Below, in pieces: positions 1-12,465 of a DNA stretch of 64,000 bases. Both the position numbers and the translations under genes were made by a program. The notes below the pieces were generated by a model. The model ran no database searches. It was not told where the DNA came from and worked only from the letters and a program-made list of their open reading frames with translations. This DNA is from Phorcus lineatus (lineage: Eukaryota > Mollusca > Gastropoda > Trochida > Trochidae), in the NCBI GenBank assembly GCA_921293015.1, contig OV121091.1, forward strand, positions 26,644,839 through 26,708,838. The letters run 5' to 3'. How positions within the stretch are numbered: the stretch's first letter is position 1; each line of letters begins with the position of its first letter.

Positions 1-3000
1 AGCACACAAAAGAATTGTAACTCCAGGCGCAATGACAGCACTGGTGGAAGTTTTAACCGACGATTGTTAATTGAACTTTATTCAATCAATAAATTTTATA
101 AGCGCTTCAAACAGAGCCGAAATTAGCACTGCATAAAACATATTGCAAGATATAGACCCAGTTATATAGGTCCGTTGAGGAGGTCCATTCTGGTGCCACG
201 AGGCGACGTCGAGGGCAAATTTAACTGACAGGGGACCCGTTTTTTTACGAATATTCAATCAGTGTCAGTACTTATCATTTTTACAAGAGAAAACAGTCTG
301 TATCATAATCATCGGCGAACAGCACAGGTAAATGTTTTCACACAACTTGTACGACTGCGCATGTCCGGAATGTATTGGTTCCTACTTCAGAAAATAGGCA
401 ACTCATATAGTCAAGAGAGTAAGTATTGTATAATGTTGATGCTTGATCCTAACTACAGTTTTACCTCTGAGGGCATTGCATGTACAAACATCTTATGTAG
501 AAGTCGTGGTAACAAATTGCACGTTACGAAATTGCGTAAATAACAAGAATACCCTGAAGAAGTGTGTGTTGCTGCACTTCAGACTAATATATCTTGAACA
601 GAACACCGTGTAGATAAGCATATGTCGTTAAAACACATGCTTCAGTTCATTTGGCATAACATGGAAGACTATTTTATAAAACCTAGTCCAAATGTACGCG
701 TTTTTCACACTTTTATCATGCTAGTTTCTGGTACAATGCATACGGAACTGGCTCCTTCTCAAATATGTTGCATAAAATCTATGATTATCCTGAAAAACAC
801 ACTTGCTTCGAAATCTTTCCAAAGTGTTAAAGTATGAAATTCAATCAACGATAAACCAACATCATTCTGAGAAAAAAATAGTTTATTTGCTATGATTATG
901 TTTGTATTTCAGATGTTCAAACTTGTTCAAATGAAGTACTTTAACGTTACATTCTGTACGCGTGCTTATCGGCAACACTTCAAGTTGTGAGAAACGAGCT
1001 CGGTAGTCCTTAAGTTAAACATCTCACTTTTTCAGAGCATGTTTAAGTCGTAAGTGCATGCATTTATAGATAAAGATGTTGTATATTGTTCTTGTATAAT
1101 GGTTAAAAAATACCATTGTAACCTGTAATTTTCCGTTGCAGTCACGTGGTTTGCGCAACTGTTTGCCTAGTCAATTTCCATTACTCTGTTTGTGGACTCA
1201 AAGCCAATTATTTTATTTTTCAAAACAATTTTCTATGGCTTAATCTCAAAACCTGTTTCGGGAGTCTGTTACGTTTTTGTCTATAACTTGTAAGGTCATT
1301 CGTAGAGAACCCATAGTATCAGCAGAATCTTTTGGCTTGTCTCCAATTTGAGAATGTTATCAGAATTGCCAATCTGCAAACGCATTTATTTGCACGCTTC
1401 CATGTAATTCTCATCAAGCGAAGTATCATGAGTTCATACCTTTATATACAAAATGCACCATTTGTAAATGTATTTTGAAACAAAATCAATGTCATATTTA
1501 ACATAATTGACAAATGTGCATGCCTTTTGCCAGGCAACTATTGTTTCTGAACAAATTATCGCATTTGGTCATCTTTGGCGTTGTACATCAATTTCAAACA
1601 ACTTTTTAAAAAAAAGGACGTTACATTTGAGAAAGTCTGTGCTAAGGAAAATAATGTATGAAAAGACATATTTAGATGTATAACACATATTTCCATGATC
1701 TTCTCCAGAAGCCTAAAAGGCTTAAATCTTAAGTACCTTGGCCAATGGTGGTTATAAATTGTAGATCTGGTGCCTCTGTAGCCCCCAAAGAGAGGGTGTC
1801 CTCAAAAACGTTTTTCCTCTTCTACAGGTCTAAGCCTAAAAGGCCCTAGCCTGATATTGTAATTCACATGGGTCACGCTGTATGTCTGTTGTCTGTTACA
1901 AAGGCCTATCATCAAATTAAGATTGTAAATCGTGAATTATGATTCAAATCAAGGTCCCCAGCGGCCACACCTTAAGAAGTTATGACTTCTCTAGAATAAA
2001 GAGCTTTAGTTTACGTGCCAACTCAGTGACCAATGAGAATGATTAACTGAGATTTGTTAAATATATAATTATTCTACTTAATTTCTAATTTTGCTAGTTA
2101 GCCCTCCTCATTAGCTTCTAATCAAGAATATTGTTTCCATGATTTATCATTTTGCAAAAGTAAGCGTTTTTTCTAAACAGTGCAAAATCATATTGTTAAG
2201 TCTCAATTAGTGTAAACGAGAAAGAACAGCTGTGAAATATCGATTCTATTCACGCTGTGGGCTATAATAAGGTATGTCTCAGCCCCGAACAGGAATAGTT
2301 AACAATGTGTCGTTGTGTCTGGCAGGCTCTTCAAATTCTCGGTTACATTTCAAGCATTGCACCCTATATCATTATGTCTGGCATCATTGTCTTGTTCTCA
2401 CTTCGGAAATATGCGAGAGAAAAAAATTTGTTTTCCAATATACGGTGTCTTGAGATCCAGTGGCAACTACCTTTTTAATGGAAAACAAGTTGTTACGTCT
2501 TTATCTTATCTCAAGGTTATAAATAGCTAAAGGAAAATAATGTTAACGCTCCATGGGAGTGATCTTGTAATATAAAAAAAACCCTGAAAATTATCCTGCG
2601 TTGCAAATTTACCTAAGCCCTGCGGTACTTGCCACATAGTTTACCATTAATGTCGAATAGTTTTAGTCACAGTAAAGGAATGCGGTTGTGTCCGATCATA
2701 CACCCCGAGATTACCATGTAATTACTGACATAATCTATTTTAGCTTATTCAATTACTTGTGGTAATTTTAAATTTATAAAAAATTGTTTTTTTTTAAAAA
2801 TTCCATTATGTACACCAATTCATTTACCGGGTACGGATACCTCTACGAAACAATTACAAAATCAAGGCAATGTGTAGTTATCACATTTATGTATACGGTT
2901 ATGTTAGTGTGTAAGTAGTGTCATACGTGACTGGGAAAGGCAGTGTCTGCCATATTACAAGTTATTGCCATTTCCTCAAGTACTTATTAACAGCATATAT

Positions 3001-6000
3001 CCTTGAGTTAGACATCTTAACCACTCAACCACCGAACTTTGCTGTGTTGATCTAATTTTAGAAATTATCACATTCAATCAGGTAGCTACAATTTATCACC
3101 TCTACAGGTATAGACACAGATATGAAATATGACATGTCCTTTTCTGAAAAAAATAACGCGTGAGGTGAATGTAGTTTGCGTTTTCTACATCCATTTAATC
3201 TGAAATTTTAAAGTATCCATTTCTTTCTCTTAATTTGCTCCACTTCCAACAGGATTGAGTGGTGTATGTGTCATGATGTTGATTAGTTTCAGAACATAAG
3301 ACTATCTTTGCTTGATCTGATAGTGTTTATTTCGATTTTGAATTTTTTGCGGTAGTTTATTTTTAATCATGCTGTTAACTTTTGCTCAAACTGATCTTCA
3401 ATTAAACTAATGTAAAACTTCTCGATAAAGCACTTTAGCAATATGTGGTTCACAATTGCCTAAATAATTCTTATGTGACTAATCACATCTAAAAGTTATA
3501 TAAATGTCAACATTCGCTACACAGTGGGATGTTATCTCAATCCATTTATAAATAATTATGTGAAAAGCACAAACTAGACGTCTACCACTTAAGCTTATTC
3601 TCTGGTAGTTTTGATTAAGAAAGAATACCATAAATGTAAGAATGTATTGTTCGTTATTCAAGATACCATTAAAACATGCCTTTCTTTTAAAAGATGGTTA
3701 ATAATAACTCATTAGCTTGAAAAAATCGTTTTCATGAAAATAGATACTATTATTATCTCGTTGATTTTATCTGATTCTATTTTCTGTGCTTTTATACATG
3801 CAGGGGTAGTAAAATACTGATTCTATACGTTGTAATTATGGTGAGAAGATGACTTAACACGATCTATTTATCGAGAAAATGCCCGCCCTTTTGAAGGTTT
3901 TTTACTTTAGACGGACGCTTTGGATGTTACAGCATAGATATTAAGGGAAATCCATGCAGGTCCGGATGAAATGAAAGGATTGTCAGATAATTACAGAAGC
4001 CACACTTACCAACAATTTTTTTATGAAGACTCGTTTTATTCGTAACTCTATTTTGCGAAATATGTAAAATGGAATAAACGACATTGGCGCTTCACTTATC
4101 TCAGTAGACAAAGCAGGGTGACAGTAGGGGATTATTACGTGTATGTCATAATAGTAGACAAGTAGAAGTGAGTCACATGTCTGAATGAGTTAGTAAATAT
4201 GCAATATTGATGTGTGTACGATTACGTAGATGTATGCTGTAGATGTATACTTTTTGTCTGTTTGACTTTACGATAGTAGTACGATTTTAAATAAGTTTTC
4301 TTATTGATTTATTGAGGCCTGGTCGTGTGGTTCATGCGTTTTAGTTACTAATACTGTTTGAAATAATAATTAATGAATAAATAAATGATGCTCTTCATGA
4401 CATTAACACAATTTCATTTTTTTCTGTTGTTAACATGCATTTGTTACTGGTTTGTGGTTCATGTTCGTCCGGCTGCCCCGCTGCAGCAGCCGTTGCCCTT
4501 TTTTCTCCCTACGTGATGGAATGCCAAGTTAAGACTCAGCAGTCATACGTCTTTTACAGTATCGGTTTTGATTGATGTATTTTAAACATCACATTTCATC
4601 TAAAACGTTCCTGTACAAATACTGCGGTGATTTGTCGTCTAGCTATGTTAGAAGTTAACAATGGAATTCAAGAACTATACGCTTACTCATTGCACTTTAA
4701 TCACGATGGTTATGGTTAGACATATCGTTATTACAATCTTCTACATATCACCTGTAACTTTAATATTTCGCGTCTCCTTTGACTGTCTTTGACAGCTAAC
4801 ATCATCGATATATTTAGTCTATATGCTTAATTTATTAAGTAATACAGATATGAAGGCATGCCCTCAATTCGCCTACACCTCATATGGTGAGAAAAAGTTA
4901 TAGCTAAACACTACGTGCGGTGGCGGCGGCGGTGGAAACCGGACAAAAAGGGATAGCAAAACTGGTATGCATGAATATCATTAACAACTTGCCACTTAGA
5001 AAAAAACAGTTATGATCATTATCATTCAAATTAGCAAATATTGAACAATAAATATTTCGTACACTAAATGTGTACATAATACAGCTGGATATCGATATCG
5101 CTATAGTTGTCTCTATCACGTTTCTGTTTGCGGTCATACATCGACTATCGACTCACAGCCAACAGCTGGGGACTCACTTTCCTGTGGTGAGCAATATTAT
5201 ATAAACACCGCGAAAACCGAAATGGGAACAGTTTGCCTTTTACACATTGTACGGTTTGTTATTCGGGGTTGCCTAAAGTTTGGTCACAGTTGCCAAATCG
5301 AATATATTACCAATCCTTGGTGTTATTTCATTGAAAAGTACAGAATGTTGACATTTATTTACTATTTTAATGTTAATCGGTTCATTGTTGTAACAATAAA
5401 AGGAAAAGCCTTGATTTTTATCAAAAAGGACACCGAGTACTTAAACAAAATTTTGAAACTTTATCCAAAGCACACAGGCAGCTAGATTGGAGTTGATTGT
5501 GTTTAATAGGTAACGTAACCATTTCTTTGTGATTTAGCGTTTACGTCAGCAGCTGCACACTCATAACTATTAGGCTGCTGGTTTACAACGCTTTCAACAT
5601 ATAAAGTCAATATTTCACGTTTCATAGACTAGCCACTGTAAGACAATCAAAATATCTGAGGATCTAAAAGTATATGATCAACATTAAGTATTCGATTGAC
5701 TTTTTTGCCCAAGAATATAGAAAAACATCAAACAAAATCAAAATTTAAATTAAAATGTATAACAAAAATATTCAAATGACGAAAATTCAAAAAATCTGCC
5801 AAATGGGCTCGAAGATTGTTGATCTTAATTTGCAGTCTTGGATACAATGTGGAACCTATTTAACAAATCAAACATCGTCCTGTGAAATTGCAAATCCAAG
5901 AAGAAAAAAAAAATCGTACGTGTTTTGAAATTTACAGAACTGTTTGAGACTTAACATCAAGAAACTAACATGTAGATATAAAACCCAGTCCATGTTAAAA

Positions 6001-6658
6001 GTGAAAAAAAGAACAAGTTTCAACAAGTTTAATATGTTGTTTAAGTACCTAGAGCCTTCTCAAGTCTAGTAAATGTTGCAAGTCTAAAACTATCAGCATT
6101 ATGCCTTCCTTTCTTTTTGTCCGAGACTATATAGTCAAGCTTCTCTTGTATGCAAAGTCGAGCCCAAACCAAAATCAATTTGTAAAGAAAAGGTCTGCCC
6201 TTATACTTACATGTATACTAGAACGGCAACAGGTTGCACATATGAACTACCATTTATGTACTTAGCGACAGGTGCAAACCGTTGCCAGTGCAGATATATG
6301 TTTAAAATTAAAAATGTAAATTGAATAATATCATAAGTTTTCAAAATATTCATTCAGGTGAAACCGCTATCACGAAGCAATGCTTACGTTTTTAACGTGA
6401 GTATTAGTGTCAAAATGTGTAGTTTTAATGTATTTATTAATTTCTTAATGAATATAATTAGTTTCATGGTTAATCGCACACAGCTAAACATATAGCACAT
6501 TTCGTAAGATACATTTTTGTTAACTAGCATATATTCATAACAAATGTGTTACAATATAAATACTTCCTAAACTCAGAAGTTTATATGCCTAACCTGTTAA
6601 AGATCGAAGTGTACAAAGCTTATCCATCAAACAGAACATCCACAACAAACAAACTTAC
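1..6658. other. Gene-free stretch
   Basis: I see no exon that can be supported by protein similarity, splice signals and base composition together. The open frames here are short, AT-rich and mostly lack a usable ATG. A more GC-rich block at about 1700-1990 carries repeated short words such as cctaaaaggc and looks like a transposon-derived block, but I found no second copy in the window. The first 70 bases contain a short open frame that ends in a stop and could be the tail of an exon beginning before the window. That cannot be decided here. Confidence 0.5.
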
Positions 6659-6874
6659 CATTATGTACGTAACATCTACACAAGCAGTCATTTGGCACCA
6701 AATCACCAAGACAACGAGACACAAGATAAGTTCCAAAGTACAGCTTATTCCACTGTTACGTTGTCTCGGCACATGTGGTTGTTGGCGCGTATTCGCACGC
6801 GGAAGGAGGCTGAAGGCTGACAAAAATATCAACACTCTGGTGCACATTTCAGCGAAACCCGAGCAGTATGCCAA
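6659..6874 (-). CDS. Possible first exon of an unknown secreted or membrane protein
   Basis: On the minus strand an ATG at 6874 opens 72 codons that end exactly at a consensus donor (atg|gtaagt) in phase 0. The translation has two hydrophobic runs: one near residues 10-25 that could be a signal peptide, and one near residues 48-60 that could be a membrane segment. Local GC content is higher than in the flanks, which is mildly suggestive of coding. I recognise no domain and could not identify a following exon downstream on the minus strand. A plus-strand open frame overlaps it but has no ATG at its start. It may be a chance frame. Confidence 0.2.
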
Positions 6875-7350
6875 CTACGTACAAGGGCTCCGCTCCACTG
6901 CTGATATCGGCACTCTCGTCTCCCATCGAGTTAATGTGGATAGTTTATGTCTCGGGGCTTGTTTTACTTACCTACAGGTATTTATAGTTTCATTGCAGTA
7001 CAACTGTCCCATTCGCATTTTGTACAGGTACAAACTAATGCAGTTAACTGTGATGATAGTTATTAGGCTTCAGAATTGTGAATGTCTCCTCAACAACATG
7101 AATTTGTGCGCTACTGTAGTATTTTGTGTACATTGTCTTATCTAATAAAGTTTATGTACAAGATATTGTATATGTTGTTCTCTTGACTATAAAGATGTTA
7201 CCTCCTCGTTTTTTACTACTTACTACTGTACATATTCATAATTCGTTTGCCGTAGTGTGCAATACACTACTAATATCATTATACAATAGCGTTTCTCTGG
7301 AAAGCATTTAGAAGTTGTTAAAATAAATGGGGAAGAATTAATTGATTTTC

Positions 7351-7441
7351 AACTTCTTAAAATGCAAGTGTGCGACGTTCGCCGTAACGTAACATTGTAT
7401 GCTTCTACACCGAAACGTCGAACTCCTGCAATAAAGAAGTT
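7351..7441. repeat. Imperfect inverted repeat (hairpin element, copy 1)
   Basis: Arms at 7351-7381 and 7411-7441 are about 75% complementary around a 29-base loop. The arms share the words aacttctt and cgacgtt with a second hairpin at 16277-16407, so this is a dispersed palindromic element rather than a chance fold. It is probably a small non-autonomous DNA transposon or a remnant of one. Confidence 0.5.
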
Positions 7442-7470
7442 AATACCCATAGAACTCTCCCTCTTCAATT

Positions 7471-7508
7471 CAGGGATCGTATAGACATATATATCTATAC
7501 GATCCCTG
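7471..7508. repeat. Perfect 15-bp palindrome with 8-base loop
   Basis: cagggatcgtataga at 7471-7485 is exactly complementary to 7494-7508, with an AT-only spacer except for its first base (catatata). It lies 30 bases downstream of the hairpin at 7351-7441. No gene is adjacent and its role is unknown. Confidence 0.8.
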
Positions 7509-9382
7509 TTCAGTTATACAAAAGCATGTTGTTTCCCTCACTCATTAAGTCAAAGGCAACGACACAAGGGCTGCAAGGCATATGTTTGGTACGTTGCACA
7601 TGTTCATTTTGCTTCTGTTTTCCTAAATGTATAAAGGAGTGATGATGTAGTGAACCATCAATCAGGTATCCACAAATAAATAAATAAATAAATAAAAAAT
7701 AACATGTCGATGTGCGCGTTAGTGGTTGTATATTTGACCTCAGTTATTGAAGAAATTATTACAAACTTGCATGTACACCAGGTTACAGTAGCTTGGCCAT
7801 GTTATTCAGAGTGTGGCTGACCATAATGAGGGGCATTGGGTTCACAATATTAATTTCAATTATCAATATTAATAAATTGCGCTTACATAACCTATGCTAT
7901 TATATTCTAGACAGTTTCCTATATATTAAATTAGATTGGTACTGTAATACAATATCTATCGTTATGCAGTTTTTCGCATCTGTAATCGTAACATAAAGTC
8001 TGAAATTTTGTATGTTAATGTTCTATTTGGAAACAGTTCCTTAATTTATTCGCACACTGGTATATTGTTCTAGGAATTCGTAACATGTTCATGTAAATGT
8101 TGTAAATATTAGATTAAGAGATTAATTTTCGACTAGCTATGTTGTCCCCAAAAGCAAATTAACTGTTTGCTCTCTTGTATATATCTGGGAACTAACTGTC
8201 TGTTTTGTATATATACATGTAGAGGTCAACAGACTCATCCTGCCAAACAGTTAATAGTGGCTTGACCTTTCAATGTGGCCGAAGTTTGTTACAATGATGA
8301 ACAGACTTATACTGATCAAAAGGCCTCTGCAAAACTGACCGAACGGATTTTTCCATTATCTAATTGACATCATTTGTTCAATGTTTTCGTGAATTTTCAA
8401 TGTAAAATATTTGAAATTGTTTATAGAAGATCAATTGTGTAATGAATCGTATTAAATGTAATAGTACCATAGCTACTGTCATCATAAATATCAACACGCA
8501 GGATACGGGTATAGATCCTTTGGGAATAGAAAAAAAATTTATACAATGTGTTTTTGTTTAATTGTAAGAATATATTTGATAATCATGATTTAACATGTTG
8601 TTTATTTTAGTCATTCAAGGAAAACATTTGGTACTTAATATTATCTGTAAAGGAACGGTCATAAAGAAAATGGAAAGATATTATAAACAGAATTGTTGTT
8701 TCTGTGTATATTTTGTACATAGTTATACATTATTTTATGCCAATAGACCTACAAATGCTTATGCACATAAAATAACACAGAGAGTTAAACATAGCTTGAC
8801 TGTAATAGGGTTTTAAATCAGGGAAATTAATGGAAATGTAAATGGAAATGGAAATGCCACTGTGGCAGCCCAGGCTTCAAACGAATGGCAACAGGAGGTC
8901 AGCTTAACAATGATTTACTATGATATTTACAAGGTAATTACACCTTTGATTATATCGTTGTTAAATTGGGTGATTAATGACCTTTCAGATGTCAAATTTG
9001 TTTTCTATTTTTGTCCTTGCCAATGGTTAACGCAAATCTTTCTAACAGTCACTGGAAGTAGTTTGAACAGAGCCTTTTGTTTACGTCAAGAGTGTTCTGA
9101 ATTCTGTTGCTGTCTTACACATGGGGGTCTATATCTAAAACTAAATGTATGTGTTCATGAAAGTTGTATCATACAACTTTTACCTCTGTTAAATTGCAAT
9201 TTGCCTTCGCGGAGATATCTCACAAAAGAACTTATTCTTAAATATCTCATGGGTAAGAAAACGAATAAACAACTCAAAGCCTTCAATTACGTTTTCTCTG
9301 CCTCTCATGAATGCTTGTGAAACATCAACTCGAGACAGATAAACTGTTATTCCTCGCATCTTGTTGATTAGTCTTCTAGTAT
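7509..9382. other. Gene-free stretch
   Basis: Only short AT-rich open frames without domain signals occur here. There is a short (aaat) run near 7676-7697. I see no other structure. Confidence 0.5.
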
Positions 9383-9391
9383 TAGATACAC

Positions 9392-9851
9392 CATTCTCTC
9401 CCAACAGAGGTAGCTCCGTCATAAATTCCTATACTACCTCTGTCCTAATACGAAGGTTTCTTGTGCTTTAGGCATTTGCCCCTACCGGCGCGATATTGCA
9501 ACTTAAACTACCTGGCAATATTTCAACCAATGAAAACACCGAATGCATGAATAACATATTTGTTGACACACAGACCTATGTAATGATGCAGTTGCAAAAA
9601 TGAGGCGTTTTTGTTCTATAAAGAAGACTCAAAGTGCCATCTGCATATTCGGAAAAAAATTTGCTTTTGGAAAGCTTACGGAAATAATTTAGACGATTTA
9701 AATGATACATTTTGAAACGGCGTCGCTGATTGCACAACTAACTTTGATTGCATCCAATCAGATTTCTACATTTCGTGCACAAGAAACCTTCGAAATGGGA
9801 CAGAGGTAGTATAGGAATTTATGACGGAGCTACCTCTGTTGGGAGAGAATG
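9392..9851. mobile_element. MITE with 53-bp terminal inverted repeats and 9-bp target duplication (copy A)
   Basis: The ends (9392-9444 and 9799-9851) are perfect 53-bp inverted repeats starting cattctctcccaacagagg. The element is flanked on both sides by the 9-base direct repeat tagatacac (9383-9391 and 9852-9860), a clean target-site duplication. A second copy with its own 9-bp duplication lies at 26606-27064. Long inverted ends plus a 9-bp duplication are typical of the Mutator (MULE) superfamily, so this is probably a non-autonomous MULE. No coding capacity is seen. The perfect ends suggest fairly recent insertion. Confidence 0.9.
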
Positions 9852-9995
9852 TAGATACACACGAACAATGAGGTCTGAAAATAAGAAGCAAACTCTAGAA
9901 ACCCAAATGGTATCTGTGGTTATTTCATTCACACCTCTGTTATTCATTATTGTTGAACTTTTGTGATTCCTTGATTTTGAACTTTAGTTAAAGAC

Positions 9996-11497
9996 TAGCG
10001 ACACTTCTAGGTTTCATGCTTATTCTATATTCGTTAGAGAATACGACACTTCTAGGGTTCATGCTTATTCTATATTCGTTAGAGAATACGACACTTCTAG
10101 GGTTCATGCTTATTCTATATTCGTCAGAGAATACGACACTTCTAGGGTTCATGCTTATTCTATATTCGTTACAGAATACGACACTTCTAGGGTTCATGCT
10201 TATTCTATATTCGTCAGAGAATATGACACTTCTAGGCCTCATGCTTATTCTATATTCGTTAGAGAATACGACACTTCTAGGGTTCATGCTTATTCTATAT
10301 TCGTTAGAGAATACGACACTTCTAGGGTTCATGCTTATTCTATATTCGTCAGAGAATACGACACTTCTAGGGTTCATGCTTATTCTATATTCGTCAGAGA
10401 ATATGACACTTCTAGGCCTCATGCTTATTCTATATTCGTTAGAGAATAAGACACTTCTAGGGTTCATGCTTATTCTATATTCGTTAGAGAATACGACACT
10501 TCTAGGGTTCATGCTTATTCTATATTCGTTAGAGAATACGACACTTCTAGGGTTCATGCTTATTCTATATTCGTCAGAGAATACGACACTTTCTAGGTTT
10601 CATGCTTATTCAATATTCGTTAGAGAATATGACACTTCTAGGTTTCATGCTTATTCTATATTCGTTAGAGAATATGACACTTCTAGGTTTCATGCTTATT
10701 CTATATTCGTTAGAGAATATGACACTTCTAGGGTTCATGCTTATTCAATATTCGTTAGAGAATATGACACTTCTAGGTTTCATGCTTATTCAATATTCGT
10801 TAGAGAATATGACACTTCTAGGGTTCATGCTTATTCTATATTCGTTAGAGAATATGACACTTCTAGGTTTCATGCTTATTCAATATTCGTTAGAGAATAT
10901 GACACTTATAGGTTTCATGCTTATTCAATATTCGTTAGAGAATATGACACTTCTAGGGTTCATGCTTATTCTATATTCGTCAGAGAATATGACACTTCTA
11001 GGGTTCATGCATATTCTATATTCGTTAGAGAATATGACACTTATAGGTTTCATGCTTATTCAATATTCGTCAGAGAATATGACACTTCTAGGGTTCATGC
11101 ATATTCTATATTCGTCAGAGAATATGACACTTCTAGGTTTCATGCTTATTCAATATTCGTCAGAGAATATGACACTTCTAGGCCTCATGCTTATTCTATA
11201 TTCGTTAGAGAATATGACACTTCTAGGTTTCATGCTTATTCTATATTCGTCAGAGAATATGACACTTCTAGGCCTCATGCTTATTCTATATTCGTCAGAG
11301 AATATGACACTTCTAGGTTTCATGCTTATTCTATATTCGTCAGAGAATATGACACTTCTAGGGTTCATGCATATTCTATATTCGTCAGAGAATATGACAC
11401 TTCTAGGTTTCATGCTTATTCAATATTCGTTAGAGAATATGACACTTCTAGGCCTCATGCTTATTCTATATTCGTTAGAGAATATGACACTTCTACT
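9996..11497. repeat. 45-bp minisatellite array, about 33 units
   Basis: A 45-base unit starting catgcttattctatattcgt is repeated head to tail for about 1.5 kb. Because 45 is divisible by 3 and the unit is stop-poor, it creates long artefactual open frames on both strands. Diagnostic variants (ttcgttag/ttcgtcag, tctata/tcaata, and unit ends gggtt/ggttt/ggcct) recur every four to five units in the first third, so the array grew by higher-order duplication. One 46-base unit near 10590 separates a sub-array rich in tacgacac from one rich in tatgacac. Confidence 0.97.
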
Positions 11498-11519
11498 TGA
11501 TTGTTTAGCTGTAGCTAGA

Positions 11520-12465
11520 GAAAAAATGAAATGAATAACGAATTTTGAACACTAGTTACAAAATAATGACCATACTCAGTGATCTCCTGATGTTGAACTC
11601 CAGAAAGAGAATTCATGTCATTGCTTCATGATTTGGATTGAATTTTATAATTTATGAAAAAGATTATTTTTTCATTATCAAATAATGAGCCCCTCCCTTT
11701 TTTAACCTTTCTTGGAATACGGTTACAGAATGCTCCCTGTGTTTTTGACCAGATGGCGGGCGAACAGTGATTTAATCCCGTGCCGATGAGTATATATGCC
11801 GTGAGATCAAACATTCAGAAAATGTGTCTGCATTAATCGTCTGTGTTGTAAGACCAAACATTTTGTACAACTTACAATTATTACACAGAGAAACTCAGTG
11901 CTCTATTGTTTGTTCTTTGCTCACACGATTGTTGAACTTTAGGTTTCTAAATCATCGTGTTTATTTTCATCAGAGTACAACAATGCTTTTGCGAATCATG
12001 ATTATTGAATACTATTTAGATAAATACAACACTTCTTGGAGATAAATTTACATTATTGTTGAACTGGAGTTAGAGAATAACAAAACTTTTATGACTCATG
12101 TTTGTGGAACTAATCCCCTTTCGATTCTGTGATTCCCTTATAACGAACTCTCGTTAGAGAATATCGACACGATTATGATTCATGATTGTTTTGTTTTCAA
12201 AAGATAAAATGACAAGTGTTTGACCCATGATAGTTTCATTTTCATGAAAGAATAATGACAGTTCTATGTACGTGAATGTTAAATGTGAGTTATAGAAATA
12301 TTACACTTTTCTGATTTCTGATGTTGTAATCTAATTACTGAATGACGACATTTCTCTGATTTTTTATGAAATCTAATTACTGAATGACGACACTTCCATG
12401 AATTATGATTATTAAATTTTAATTACAGAATAATGACACAGATTATCATAACGATTAAGGAAAAG
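11520..12465. repeat. Decayed flank of the 45-bp minisatellite
   Basis: Past the homogeneous array the sequence continues as irregular copies about 42-80 bases apart that keep the core words ttagagaata, cgacact and catgatt. The clearest are successive copies at about 12335-12376, 12377-12420 and 12421-12455. They are old, diverged relatives of the array unit, so the homogeneous array looks like a recent amplification inside an older repeat field. The field overlaps the end of the coding region of the minus-strand cysteine-module gene. Confidence 0.65.
11960..11965 (-). terminator. Possible polyadenylation signal of the cysteine-module gene
   Basis: AATAAA on the minus strand lies about 460 bases past the stop codon at 12423. 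Other AATAAA-like sites are possible in this AT-rich tract, so the assignment is tentative. Confidence 0.3.

Noticed and set aside
1..70. Short open frame at the left edge that could be the end of an exon
   Set aside because: Too short to identify, two frames are possible, and the upstream sequence is not available.
6546..7145. A plus-strand frame of 199 codons
   Set aside because: It begins with GTG rather than ATG, becomes strongly AT-biased in its second half, and shows no domain.
10016..11500. A 494-codon plus-strand frame, a 310-codon overlapping frame and minus-strand frames across the same DNA
   Set aside because: They are by-products of a 45-base tandem unit (a multiple of three) that happens to lack stops. 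The repeated peptide changes register at the single 46-base unit, and no start, signal or splice context supports a protein.
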